64,000 nucleotides of DNA, from positions 1-64,000 of the forward strand of contig CALYLX010000102.1 of NCBI GenBank assembly GCA_944990035.1, given 5' to 3'. The translations under genes and the position numbers were made by a program. The notes under the pieces were generated by a model. The model did no database searches and was not told the DNA's origin. It was given only the letters and a program-made list of their open reading frames with translations. Shown here piece by piece: positions 27,983-39,005 of the stretch; positions within the stretch are counted from its first letter, which is position 1; the number at the start of each line of letters is the position of its first letter. The DNA is from Clitopilus passeckerianus (Eukaryota > Basidiomycota > Agaricomycetes > Agaricales > Entolomataceae).

Positions 27983-28831
27983 TGTCACAATTTGCTTTCG
28001 TTTTCCGGACAATACCTAGTCAACCCGTCAATTTATGTCACTCAACATACTCTAGACCCATTCAAGGCGCCTCCCGTCGGACCCGTCTAACCACGTTTCA
28101 ACGTCATTTTTGCAAGCTTTCGGAATGGGTAAAAAATATTCCATGCATGGCTTCAACTATCCTGACTGAATGTTGGACGAACCACACCACCTCTAGTTTG
28201 CATGGTCAGCGAGGATATCTAAATATGCTGGAAAGCTGGAAGTCCCCAGGTCCTGTTTAGGTCAAGTCCCATGAAAGTGCCTGCTTGCTTACCGAAGGCG
28301 GACTGGCGTCTTGTTTTTACGGATGGACCTGTTTGCCCCCAGAGGTATCGTGTGCCAGGCAATAAGGCTGGAGCCTAGGTACCTTTCAGATGAGCTGTCC
28401 TTGTTGCGGATCAGCAATGATTCTACCCCCGGTGTATCCTTTTCTGAGGTTGCGATAGTATAGAGCACAGATAGGGATAGGGGCAGGGGGTCAAGGCCCC
28501 GGCAGCCGTGAAGACACCCCTCTTCAATTAGCGATGCAGGAGCCACCTATGACCCTGCAGAGGGCTGAAGACACTCAAAACCACCCAGTACACCGGCAGG
28601 GTAAAGTGACATCCCTCCTTGATGATCGAGGCACGCTGGGCCTTCAAAATCGGTGCTATCTACTACGAACTCCGAAGATTAATTCCGGGCCCAATAGCCT
28701 CGTGGTAATTGAAGCTCTCTCAGTGAAGGCCATAAGTACCTGCATGTCTATTGGCAATCACGATAGGCTACAGCTATGCTACATTTGATGGTCATTTATG
28801 CTACAGAAATCTAATCTAAACGATACATGAT
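27983..28831. other. Intergenic with an imperfect direct repeat
   Basis: About 850 bp without a recognised gene, lying between convergent genes. Two imperfect 42-nt copies, each starting CCGGCAG, lie at about 28500-28541 and 28594-28635. They look like an old local duplication. Purpose unknown. Confidence 0.4.
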
Positions 28832-30207
28832 TTAAACTTGACCCATGGACGGATGTGTCGTATCAAGGACATCCGTCGTGCAATCAAGGCCTTCTCGGCG
28901 TCGGTCAACCAACGCAATGAGCTCAACTTGTACAATCATCAGTGTGGGTATGATTCCCTGACAAGATGTGAGAAGTTAGTTTGGAGTACTCTTCCTAGAA
29001 AACTCACTACAAGACGTAGCATAACCGCCATGAGATACAGCTGCAAGCATTCGAGTCATTCACGGAGAGAGACTCTGGGTCAGGGAAGACTTACATGAGC
29101 TGCTTGGGCCCCTACGGGTACTGCAACTACGAGCAAAATTGATAGGGAATAGAATGCCCCACTCTCGACGCTGAACACCGATTAGCCTCTCATTAGTCAC
29201 AAAATCGAGAGAAACTGATACTGACAGAGCAGCCAGAACTCTCCTAACATGTGGTGGTGGGTCATAACCCAGGACTGAGCAGGATTTTCGGCTGACATAG
29301 CATATTCGACCAGCTGTTGGGTTGGCGTATGGTTTAAATATCAAAGCATAAAGAGAATTACCATGGTACGTACCCGTCAGGGTCGTCATTAGAATGTTGA
29401 ATGCAAAAATGCTCCATAAAAAGACGGGCGTCAACTTTCCTCCCAGCCAGTACAGAGACGGTGTGTTTTGGCTCAGATACCCCCAGACTGATTAGAAAGG
29501 CGGTGGCAATGTGCGGTAATGTCAGTATAAGACCCTTCATAGAACATCTCTTGCCTGACCTGTGTCACCAACGAGAAAGAGAAAAGGAAGGAGGACAATC
29601 CGCCATCTTCTCCCCCATATGATATAGCATCGATATATCTGATAGGTGTGAGACCGGCTGTAATCCTACCATAGAGGGAGTCATACCAGAAGAGTATCTG
29701 CGAAAAGACTACGAAACCAATGAGATTAGCTACACTCGGGCTTTGTTAGAAGACATCAAAGACTCACTTATTCGACACGAAGAGGTAGTTCTTGATCAGG
29801 AGGCGAGGTAGAACTGCGCTGGCTTGAGAGCGAAGAGCCATGATGGCAGGCAGGTCCACAATCAGGTAATGCCACGATATTGCGACGTCCACTGTGGCCA
29901 GAATGAACATTACACTGATAATAGTTAGGAGAACAATGTTCATTGATGCCTTCTGGGGATATAGGAGATAGATGGCGACGAGAAATAGAATTGTGTGTGC
30001 TCCTACGCCGAAGGTTCAGCGTCGCATCTCTAGAAAATCCCGACAACGTACCGTACAAGAGGGTTTCGAGCTATATGAGTATCAGAACGTTTTGCCCTTC
30101 TCAAGAGACGACCACATGAATCTTACCAAGGATGCACCGAAGGCTGGGCTCAGAAATTGAAAAATTGTCAATAAACCGGTATCTGACCCAGAGGCGGACC
30201 AGTCCAT
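28832..30207 (-). CDS. Seven-helix membrane protein, array copy 1
   Basis: Predicted 290-residue integral membrane protein of a basidiomycete family without known function. Exons are 30207-30127, 30070-30052, 30002-29768, 29708-29687, 29638-29560, 29487-29374, 29313-29226, 29170-29095, 29040-29008 and 28957-28832. It starts MDWSASGSDTGLLTIFQFLS. About seven hydrophobic segments follow, including AHTILFLVAIYLL, IVLLTIISVMFILATVDVAI, IVLLPFLFLVG and FLWSIFAFNILMTTLTG. Family marks are NYLFVSNN, IYRCYIIWGRRWR, VESGAFYSLSILL and GIIPTLMIVQVEL; the tail of about 30 residues is hydrophilic. A seven-helix topology suggests a receptor or sensor, but sequence gives no proof. A TATA box (30261-30268) lies about 55 bp upstream. 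Confidence 0.9.
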
Positions 30208-30852
30208 CCCGAGAAACAGAAACAGTAACTTGAGGAAACTTTCCAGTTGATTAACAGGCTTATATATACGAAGTTTGGGTGCGTTTGAAAAACAGCAGTC
30301 TCGCCAGGGTTACGCTCAAATACCCCCGAGGGCAGAGTGACCGAGTTTGGACCGAGCCCTGAGAACCTCCCAAGCGTTATGTTATGTCCAATACCCATGA
30401 CCAGAAGCAGGTGAAAAGAACGCCGTAGGGTGTGGCTACGTGGCGCTGAAGCCACATGATAGCACAAATTTCCAATAGAAACCTTGATATTCCTCAACGC
30501 ATAAAATCCAGAACGTCGAGGTCATCAGAATAATTACAGCATAGGAGGAATCACAGGCTCTTCATACGCCATCGAAGTCCACGACCCCAAACACCCCTTG
30601 CAACATTTTACCAGTCCAGGCACATGCACTGCCACCGACACCGAGGACAAGATACCAAATCGATACGTACGAGTTACTTCGATGGCAGCCCGATGCAAAA
30701 GCGAAAGGACAGATAAGGATCTAAGCCGCTTCCACGTGGACCTTATGGCAGCTTGACGATAGTCGTAAGCCATCCATCTTGTAGGAAAGACGCCTGAATC
30801 ACGTTTGCTGAACAACCACCGAGTCGAGAAATTTGGGAAATCGAGTTCTCAT
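30208..30852. other. Intergenic within the array
   Basis: About 640 bp between array copies 1 and 2; it should hold the copy 1 promoter. No gene remnant recognised. Confidence 0.5.
30261..30268 (-). promoter_or_regulatory. TATA box of array copy 1
   Basis: TATATATA is found about 55 bp upstream of the start codon at 30207. Comparable boxes precede copies 2 and 3. Confidence 0.55.
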
Positions 30853-32196
30853 TCAACCGAAGTCCTGACCCACAGAGGGCCGCACAGTGCTGAAGATCTG
30901 AGTGGTTTTGTCTGCTACGGTTACGCGATACCTCTGTTTCAACCCCGCCAATTCAACTTGTACAACCAGGAGAACTGGGATGATTCCCTGCATGAACGTG
31001 AGCGACTCCTGAAGGCTTTGATCATCTTGGCTCTTACCACTAGTCGACCCATCATTAGTAGCATGTATATCTAGAGTACCAACAATCAGCTGAAATTCGT
31101 GGATGAATCAAACGACACTTGCATGAGCGTTCTGGTGAACAGGGACTGTAACCACCAGTAATATGGAGAGTGAGTATATTGCTCCACTTTCAATTCTGAT
31201 GAGCACCTGGATAAGTATCGAGCTCAGACTCTTTCAGTGAGATACCACGCTTACAGGATAACGACAGGCTTGCGGAAGCCTTTTGGTATATGTACACCCA
31301 GCGTGGTGCTGTAAGTTTTGCTGATGTAGAGTATACGTCCCGCTGTAGGCAATAATGGGTAGTTGGTCGTAAACGCTTGAGAGAGTTCTCACCAGTAAGT
31401 GCGGTGATGACGATATTGAACGAAAAGACGCCCCACAAGAAGACAGGTGCAAAGCGGGAGTCTACCCAGTATAAAGCCGACTTGCTCTGGCTTAGACCTC
31501 CCCATACTGGCGGGTTCGTTAGAAATTCATCTTGCGCAAACGGCTTGCTCACCTGTATCCGCAACGAGCAGGACGGCAGGCAATGCGATGACGTACCGAC
31601 TACGTTCCCACAGAATGAAGCAGCGATATAGCTAAAAGTAGTGAAGATTTAGGTCCGGCTCGCGGTGGTAGCAATTGTGCCCTGACCAAGATCACGTCTG
31701 CCAGGAAACTATTGGAGGTAATGAGGGATCGGTAAGGAAGGATGTGGGGCCAACGTACTTGTTCGCGACGAACAAATAGTTCTTGAGCAAGAGGTGTACG
31801 AGTGCTGCTTCTGGGGATATACGGAGGCTGAGCATATTTGGAACGTCCTTGACGAGAAATTGCCAGGACAATGCCAAGTCCGCCGTCGCCAGGACGAACA
31901 TTGCAGTTAGGATAGACAGGAGAAATAGCCGCATTGATATCTGGCGTGGCCAGAGAAAATAGACGGCTGTGAAGAAAAGAATGGAATGGGCGCCTAGTAA
32001 ATGTGTCAGTAGTAGGACCGAGGGTGATAGAGGTCGCGTGAACCATAGAGTAAAGCTTCCAACTGCAAGATGGGTTTTAGCTATCAGGACAGTCCTTTGA
32101 AGCGAGTTGACATACCAACGTAGCACCGAATGCCGACCCCATGAACAGAAGCAGAGGGCCTAACGCATCGAACCCGCCTGCTTGGGAGATGTTCAT
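30853..32196 (-). CDS. Seven-helix membrane protein, array copy 2
   Basis: Predicted 292 residues, same family as its neighbours. Exons are 32196-32116, 32062-32044, 31993-31759, 31708-31687, 31631-31553, 31506-31393, 31342-31255, 31195-31123, 31070-31038 and 30987-30853. It starts MNISQAGGFDALGPLLLFMG. Family marks are NYLFVANN, LYRCFILWERSRYVIALPAV, FLWGVFSFNIVITALTG, IESGAIYSLSILLVV and GIIPVLLVVQVEL. The eighth exon ends at a GC donor (CAT then GCAAGT) where the other copies use GT; the next 33-nt exon fits only if this GC-AG intron is spliced. A TATA box (32246-32253) lies about 50 bp upstream. Function unknown; a plasma-membrane sensor is possible. Confidence 0.9.
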
Positions 32197-33234
32197 GCCA
32201 TTTGGTTGGGATGGGACCTAGTGTGGGTTACAGGCAGGCCGACCTTCTATATATTGACCTTGTCAGGTGAGTAATCCTGAATGCCAAATCAGGGTCAGAG
32301 TAGACAGGTCTCCGGAGGCGTTGAGCTGAACATTCTAGAGCACCGGATCTCCAAGAGGCCCACAATTTTGATCAAACCCGAGGTTCTTCGGATTTCATGG
32401 ATTTCATGGAGCGAACTAAGGCCGCTGACTTGAAGTTGAAGTTGAACGGTGGTATTATCATCGGAGGCAGTAGTTGTCAAGATTCATGGTGCACTCGATG
32501 CTACCAGAACTGCTCGAAGGAAATTGAGGATAGTATCTCGCGTACCCAGCTTAGTACTTACTTTTAGTTAGAAATGTCAAGGGTACCGATACGGCATTGA
32601 CAGCCAGGGGTCTCGTCCCAAGTGTTTCCCTGGTCATCCCAGTTACGTGAGTTGGAGAAATGCATAACTGTGTAATCGGAAGTCCACATGCTATAGTGGG
32701 TATGCGTGCGCCTTGGCGTGCAATTCACTTTTTGAATTGTGGATGTCTGAACAACTGGATGATCGCCGGATATAATTGGTTGTACCGCCACCTGCTATCG
32801 GTTAGTCGGTAATAATTAGGGCCGGCAAATCTGTATCAGTCCCTTCGCCATGGTTGAACATTTATTGAAGGTTGAAGGGACAGCCTTCACTCCTGCACCA
32901 GATCGTCCGCATTGTGGTGCTAATTATCTTCTTCAATAATTGTTGCGAGCTGGGATTCACCCGATAATACATGCTATTGACCTTGTAAGGATGTTATCAT
33001 GCAGGGACACACGGAATAATTCGGGTCAAATGACGCAGATATTCACAAATTACCCCGAGGCTGACCCATTCCCTAAACATTCATCGCTTTTTCTCGTTCC
33101 ATACGATGCCAGTATGAAGTCTGCTAGGCGAGCGCTGATTTGACGAGGTCGGTGGAGGCGAAGGAGGTTCAACAGCCTTCGTATTTCAGAGGTTTTCCCA
33201 TGAAAAGAGGATAGAGATTCCCTCAATGGCAGTG
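32197..33234. other. Intergenic within the array
   Basis: About 1 kb between copies 2 and 3, holding the copy 2 promoter. No gene or clear remnant of a fifth copy recognised. Confidence 0.5.
32246..32253 (-). promoter_or_regulatory. TATA box of array copy 2
   Basis: TATATAGA on the minus strand lies about 50 bp before the start codon at 32196. Confidence 0.5.
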
Positions 33235-34609
33235 CTAGGTCATGCTGAAGGTCGCAGGGATGGTGCTAACAACAGCGGTAGAAGACGGGTCTGATGTTGA
33301 ATAAAGTCCGGATAGCACGTCTCTGCCCCATTCAATCTGGACAATCATCAGAGTCGGCATAATTCCCTGCGACAAGTCAGACCAGAATGCATTTCAGAAG
33401 GTGAAATGTTTACGCACCACAAAACGATAGAGAAGAGCGATGGGATAGAACTAGCAATTATCGCAGTATTCTTCAGCATGGAATTACTAACAATGAAGTT
33501 ACTACTTACGTGCCATCCCTTGCTAAATGGCATAAGTGCCACAAATAACAGCACAAGAGTGTACGTGGCTCCCGTCTCGGTGCTAGACCAACATTCAATC
33601 ATATGACGAGAACAGAAATTTCGGGAGCTACTCACAGAATGGCTGCAATCGTCCTGAAATGTTTTGTACTCGTTGCTGAGACCATCCTCCGACTAAGCCA
33701 CCAAATCCTGGCGGCTGCACATAATTGAGTCAATTCATATGAAGACCTTCGTACTATTGCATCGCGGACTCACCCGTCAAGAGCGTTAGGGTAGTGTTGA
33801 GGGCGAAAACACACCACAGGTAGCCAGGCGTGAAAACCTGACCCTGGAATACACCTGAGTGCATCTGGAGGAGAAAGCCAGAAACTAGACCTGATTGTGA
33901 ATGGTGATCTAACCGTAAAGTAAGGTCTTCGTACCAGTCTCCGAGAGTAAAATCAAGATAGGAAGGATGATGATGAGCTTTCGCCTTCCCCAGACGACAA
34001 AGAAGCGGTAAATCTGTTGAAATACACAGTTAGATCTTGGTAACGATGGAGGGGACTATGTGGCTCACTAATAGGCTGTCAGCAAGAAGACTATCCGAAA
34101 CAAGGAGGGTAAGAACTACTAATTAGGAGGAAATGTATGTTGACTAACTTGTTTGCGACAAAAACAGCGTTTTTGATGGTTAGATGCTGGACGGCCACAG
34201 TCAAGCTCGTAGGGGACCTGGAGACCGCTGGGATATCCCGAAGGACGAACCAGAAAGAGAGTGCAACATCTGCAGTTGCGGTGGCGAATGTAATGATGAT
34301 GAAAAGGAAGAGAATGACGCGAGGACCCAGTTGACGCGGGTAGAGTTTGTAGGCTGCGATACAGAAGAGAATGAAGTGTATTCCTAGGAAGAGAGTCAGC
34401 GAGATAACATCTTCTAGGGGACCCACTGAACGCACCATACAGGATGGATTCAAGCTAGTCCAGTGGTCAATCCCGTCTTTGACGCGCACAAAGCTGATAG
34501 TACATCGACTCACCATGAGCGCTGCTACAAGTTGGACAACATAGTTCAAGGTTGGCGGTTCAAGGAACCATTCGATCGTGGGGTTCGTAGCTCCTGGCGT
34601 GCCGCCCAT
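33235..34609 (-). CDS. Seven-helix membrane protein, array copy 3
   Basis: Predicted 294 residues. Exons are 34609-34514, 34454-34436, 34383-34149, 34090-34069, 34013-33935, 33890-33774, 33714-33636, 33582-33510, 33450-33418 and 33366-33235. It starts MGGTPGATNPTIEWFLEPPT, giving a longer N-terminus than copies 1 and 2. Family marks are NAVFVANN, IYRFFVVWGRRKLIIILPIL, YLWCVFALNTTLTLLTG, TETGATYTLVLLF and GIMPTLMIVQIEW; the usual YRC is YRF here. The tail is Ser/Thr-rich (STSDPSSTAVVSTIPATFSM). A TATA box lies about 76 bp upstream (34685-34691). Function unknown. Confidence 0.9.
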
Positions 34610-35348
34610 TGGGCTGTAAGATGGCCTTCACGCGTGAAATCAGGCTGGAAACGATAATCCGGAGTACGTCGAGACATGCTTGGGTTATATACCTCGGTCA
34701 TCTCCAGCCTTGCGCAGGGCTACTGGCACCTCGAGGGCGACAGGGCTTCATATTCGGGACCGTAGCTGGGGAACGTCAAGCACGGTGCAAGATGTTCCAA
34801 AGGCGGAAAAGCAGTGCAAGCCGACCACAATTTTGGGCAGCCTCCGCCTAGCTGAGGTTGATCTCAGGCTGATCTTCCGCCGTTTCCAGGAACCGCACCT
34901 TCCCAATTTCCATAGAATACTCGCATGTGGTCAGTGGCGCTACTAAATATCTCAAAGGGTTTGTCGGTCTATCAACACGACCCGCTGAAAATCTCAAATC
35001 GCATTCAAAAGTCCCTGGAATGCACATCACAGACCCCATCTGCTCTACAGCCCTTACAATATCAAGTCGATATCAAGCGTCTGTTAATTATTATTGAATG
35101 CTAGTATCGATCACTCTGAGAACGCAATGAAGAGCTTGGACAAGAGGTCCCGTAGTCAACCGAATCTGAATGGTTCCTTAGTAGTTGGCATCATACCTCA
35201 TACCTGAATTCTCTTGGTCACCAGCCCTGGAAGATGGAAATCAGCACTTGCCCCGCAAAATGACCGAGGCTGAGAGTAGTTAAAACACAGAATTCAATAC
35301 TGACAGCCAAGAGGCTTGGTAGCAACGTCGTCGATCCAGATAGCAGAT
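34610..35348. other. Intergenic within the array
   Basis: About 740 bp between copies 3 and 4, holding the copy 3 promoter. Nothing else recognised. Confidence 0.5.
34685..34691 (-). promoter_or_regulatory. TATA box of array copy 3
   Basis: TATATAA on the minus strand, about 76 bp before the start codon at 34609. Confidence 0.5.
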
Positions 35349-36677
35349 TCAGATAGTGGATTCAGATGGTATTGTACTAACAGCAGCAGTCGAAGGGGGA
35401 GCTGTAGGGCTATAACATCGTTCACTCTTCTTGCTGAGTTCCACTTGGACAATCATTAGGGTCGGAATAACACCCTGTGATGGGTTAATTAACGACCGCG
35501 GGCTTGAATAGAGCAATTACTTGGATGTGTACGCACCACGAGCCGGTATGGAAGGACCAAGAAGAAGAACTGTGAGGGACACTTATCAGCAAAGGGCGAT
35601 ATAAGCTTGAGATACTTCACAAGACGTACATGCCACCCATTTTGGAATGGAATTATAATCACCAGAAGAATGGATATTGAGTAGATCACACCGCTCTCAA
35701 CCCTTGAATTTACCCATGGTGAGTACCTGGCAGATGTATGGACTCTAGTGAACTAACGCACAGAATAGCGATCGCTGTATTGATCTGTTCCTTCTGGCCT
35801 GAGAACGCAAGTAAGGATCGCGTCTTCCTGGAGATCCACCAGATTCTCCCTGCTGAAAACATGATTATCAGGGTTCGTTATCATTCTGAACAAGTGAAGT
35901 GAGGGTGAATCACCTGTTAGCAGGGTCATTATTAAATTGAAACCGAAGGTACTCCATAGCCAGGCGTGTGTGAATGGATTGGAGATTGTAATGGTATCAA
36001 TTTCGAGCTGGCTCAAGTAGCCCCATACTAGTAGGTGGACATTAGCTGCTTAGAATGGAAGCAAAGCTGATTGAATACCTGTTTCGGCTATTAGTACGAC
36101 CAGAGGCACAATGACTAGGCGTTTCTTCTGGTTCCATATCATAAAGAATCGATATATCTGGTAGCGACTCGGAGTCAGCCCGCTGCCGCCCAATGTCACA
36201 AAGATTAGACAGCACAACGCACTAGCAACGCATCTGCCAGAAAGTTACCCGTAACAAGGAGCACGTTCTTCTTCAACAACCTCACAATAGCTTGATGTAA
36301 CGTCATATTTGCTGTGGATATGGCGGGAAAATCATGCAGAATTAATCGGAAGGATAATGCTACGTCTGCTGTAGCCAGGATAAATAATATGGTGAGAGCA
36401 ATAAAGAGGACGAGTCTAGCGTTGATCTTTTGAGGCCATAGATGATAGCTGGCAATGGAAAAGAGGATGCAGTGGGCGCCTATAAGCCGGAGAGTCCGTC
36501 ATCGAGAAAGCACAAAATTATATGAGATAGGACGTACCATACAAAAGCGCCTCCACCTTCAAGTTCATGCAATGTCCAAATTAGCACCCGAAGCTCTTCT
36601 TTCAACGTTCCAATACGCACCATAAGGGCCCCGATGAACTGGGTTAGATAGCTCACTTCCAATCCCAAGGAGCTCAT
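35349..36677 (-). CDS. Seven-helix membrane protein, array copy 4, one intron lost
   Basis: Predicted 282 residues; N-terminus short, starting MSSLGLEVSYLTQFIGALM. Exons are 36677-36621, 36556-36538, 36479-36223, 36157-36079, 36027-35914, 35852-35762, 35702-35630, 35569-35537 and 35474-35349. The third exon of 257 nt equals the 235 plus 22 nt of exons 3 and 4 in the other copies, so that intron is gone without gain or loss of a base; the join reads VTGNFLADALL where others have VANN and LADxLL split by an intron. Family marks are IYRFFMIWNQKKRLVIVPLV, RIWWISRKT, VESGVIYSISILL and GVIPTLMIVQVEL. The tail resembles that of copy 3 (STAAVSTIPSESTI), so these two are likely closest kin. Function unknown. 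Confidence 0.9.
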
Positions 36678-37653
36678 CGAAGGGATGGGAGTGGGAGGGC
36701 AGGGCCGGCGTTTCAAACTACGTTGCTGCGGCAATTATATCCTGCCAAACTGGTGTGCAACTCTATTCAGAGCCTTGGGAAGTCCGATATGAATCCTCAT
36801 CCAGGTGGCGTCGGCGGTCATGTAATGACTCGGGCCCAGAGAAGTGCCTTGTGTGGCCATGGCAGACTAGTGTCGGTACAGTCGGGCCCGCACGTTTGCA
36901 ACAGTATTCGGTCAAGGTCGACATAGTAGGTTTGGTGGCGAGCCACGAGATTCTAGGTGCTCTTGGGCCGGTTTCAAATGAGGAGGCGGGCAAAAAAAGA
37001 GAACGTAGGAATATTCGATGAGCTCGTCGGCGAGTATTACGCAGCGCCGTTCGCGGCTTAAGTCCAATGATTGACTGTGGCGGCTGCAAATTCTATCAAG
37101 GACCCTGTCTAAGTCATCTCGGCGTTGATCTGGGATCATAAAAGCTTGATTTTATTCTACCTGGTCCATACAGTACAGTCGAGGAAGGATACGAGTGATC
37201 AGCGTTGTAAACTGGTTTTGGCAGTTGGCCGGACATGCCTATCTTTGGGATGGCGAGAGTTGACAAACACATGTAATCCAAAGACTTCGAAAAAACGGCC
37301 ATAAAATCCACGACCGTAGAGTATCAAGCAGCGCAGCCACCCGCGCAGCTGCACGCAGCTGGCCTGGTGGTCATTTTAACCAACAATTTCGTAGAAATGG
37401 CTTGTTGACGGCTCGACTGAGATGTCGCGTTTACCATGCCGAGCACAGCCTCCTGCGCGCAGCCAGCAAGTCACGCCGTGAGAAAGACATATAGCCACCA
37501 GCCACCATTGACGCCAGCAACACTCCGCCCGTTACCAACACCTCCCTCCAACCGCTTGGTCTCTTTATCGTTTGATACGGTAAGCAACTATATAAGGGTC
37601 GAAGGCATGCCAAGGCTGACCATCTCTTCTACGCAGACTTCTACGTTCACATA
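36678..37653. other. Intergenic between divergent genes
   Basis: About 975 bp between divergent genes, holding both promoters. Open frames here are short or of low coding character; no gene recognised. Confidence 0.5.
37589..37595 (+). promoter_or_regulatory. TATA box of the v-SNARE gene
   Basis: TATATAA lies about 60 bp before the proposed start codon at 37654. Confidence 0.55.
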
Positions 37654-38341
37654 ATGTCAGTTTTCCCAGTTCAACACCGTCTTACGAATACGCTCGATGC
37701 GCAGTAACAACGAACGATTTTGACCAATATTCATCCATGCAGGTCCGAACCTTACGATCCCTATGTTCCCCGAGATGGCTCCAGCTCAAAACCAGCTGGT
37801 GGTGCATCAGGCGGTGCAGGCAATTCGAAGACGGCGGCTATCCAACAGCAGATTGACGATACCGTTGGAATCATGAGAGAAAACATTACGAAGGTCGCGG
37901 AGCGAGGGGAGAGGTTAGATTCGCTACAGGATAAGACTGGTAAGCAGCGCCGGCCTCTAAGATAGCGTTGGCTCACCTTTTTTGTCCAATCCAGATACTC
38001 TCGCTGTTTCAGCGCAAGGCTTCAGGAGAGGCGCCAACCGAGTACGGAAGGTTCGTGTTCTCGGTATCCTTCACATTAATCACCCATGCTGACTGCTTTC
38101 GTTTCCTTAGAATATGTGGTAAGTCTCTCAGAAACATCGAACTGTTGCAGTAATAATGATGATGTAATGCTTTCTCCTAATCTCAGGTGGAAGGACATGA
38201 AGGTACATTAACCTGCTGCTTATTGTCCAGCCTGAAATCCTCATAAAATTTGCTTTTCAGATGCGCATTATCATAGGAATCGCCATTGCGGTCATCATTG
38301 TCATCATCGTGGTTTCCATCGTTAAAGCCGTGAAGCCGTAA
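37654..38341 (+). CDS. Synaptobrevin-type v-SNARE (Snc1/2-like)
   Basis: Tail-anchored R-SNARE of 119 residues that drives fusion of secretory vesicles with the plasma membrane. It reads [15 protein letters not shown], then a SNARE motif from about residue 30 to 90 ([52 protein letters not shown]) and a C-terminal membrane anchor, [20 protein letters not shown]. The zero-layer Arg falls in [10 protein letters not shown], as in R-SNAREs. Exons are 37654-37655, 37743-37939, 37995-38050, 38111-38118, 38187-38202 and 38261-38341. The AT of the start codon lies on one exon and the G on the next; the 8-nt and 16-nt exons are needed to make KNMWWKDMKM. An alternative start inside the first intron would add unrelated residues, so the split start is preferred. 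Confidence 0.93.
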
Positions 38342-39005
38342 AGAAAAGGCCAAAAGCTTTTGCTTGTACCTTCTACCGTCAGGTCCTACCGAGTTCGGTT
38401 GTGTATCTACGACTACGATCATACTATCTTATTGCTCACTTGTTTGCACCTTGTCGTTCGTCCCTTTGGCCGTGTGTATCCTGGACCCTCTTCTATTCTA
38501 TTACGTTAATTTCCCTTCGCCCCTTGTATTTTGACGACCTTTTCGGAGACATGAATAAGATTCTTGCTTCCGTTGGATGTAACTCAAAAGAGTTCAAACT
38601 TCAATGAAACTAGGACGGAGATATTCCGGTTCGTTGTGGTGCAGGATTGCATCTACTCCACAATCATACAAAGGTGCCTTTGCAGGACTCATATTCACAT
38701 GCAAGGCGTAAAACGATGCGGCTTTGGCACAAAGACTACTAATACTAGATGTAAACTACAGAAGGTGCTAACGATAGGAATGTATAAGGGTATCCAAGAA
38801 GTGTAATATGCAAAACTATACAAAGCGCGAAACCTGTTCATGGTTATGATAGATGAAACGTGTGTAGCTGGGTCCATGTAAACGCCCAACATGTAAAAGC
38901 CGGGCGATAGGAAATAAGGTGTAGGAAAGAAAGATGGGAACTAACTTGAAAAACAGGGAGGGGAAAGAAAAACGTGAAAAAAATCCGAGAGAAGTCCCAG
39001 AGTAA
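38342..39005. other. Intergenic
   Basis: About 660 bp between two convergent genes; probably 3' untranslated regions. Nothing else recognised. Confidence 0.5.

Larger units (their letters stand above)
28832..36677 (-). repeat. Tandem array of four paralogous membrane-protein genes
   Basis: Four head-to-tail genes start at 30207, 32196, 34609 and 36677, separated by 0.64-1.04 kb. All keep the same exon order; several exons have identical lengths in every copy (19, 79, 33 nt), and the 235-nt and 22-nt exons are the same in three and fused in the fourth. Proteins are strongly diverged while exon lengths are kept, so the array is old, not a recent amplification. Confidence 0.9.

Noticed and set aside
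28832..36677. A recent segmental amplification or transposon array
   Set aside because: Intergenic spacers are unrelated to each other by eye and the proteins are strongly diverged, so the array is old; no terminal repeats are seen.
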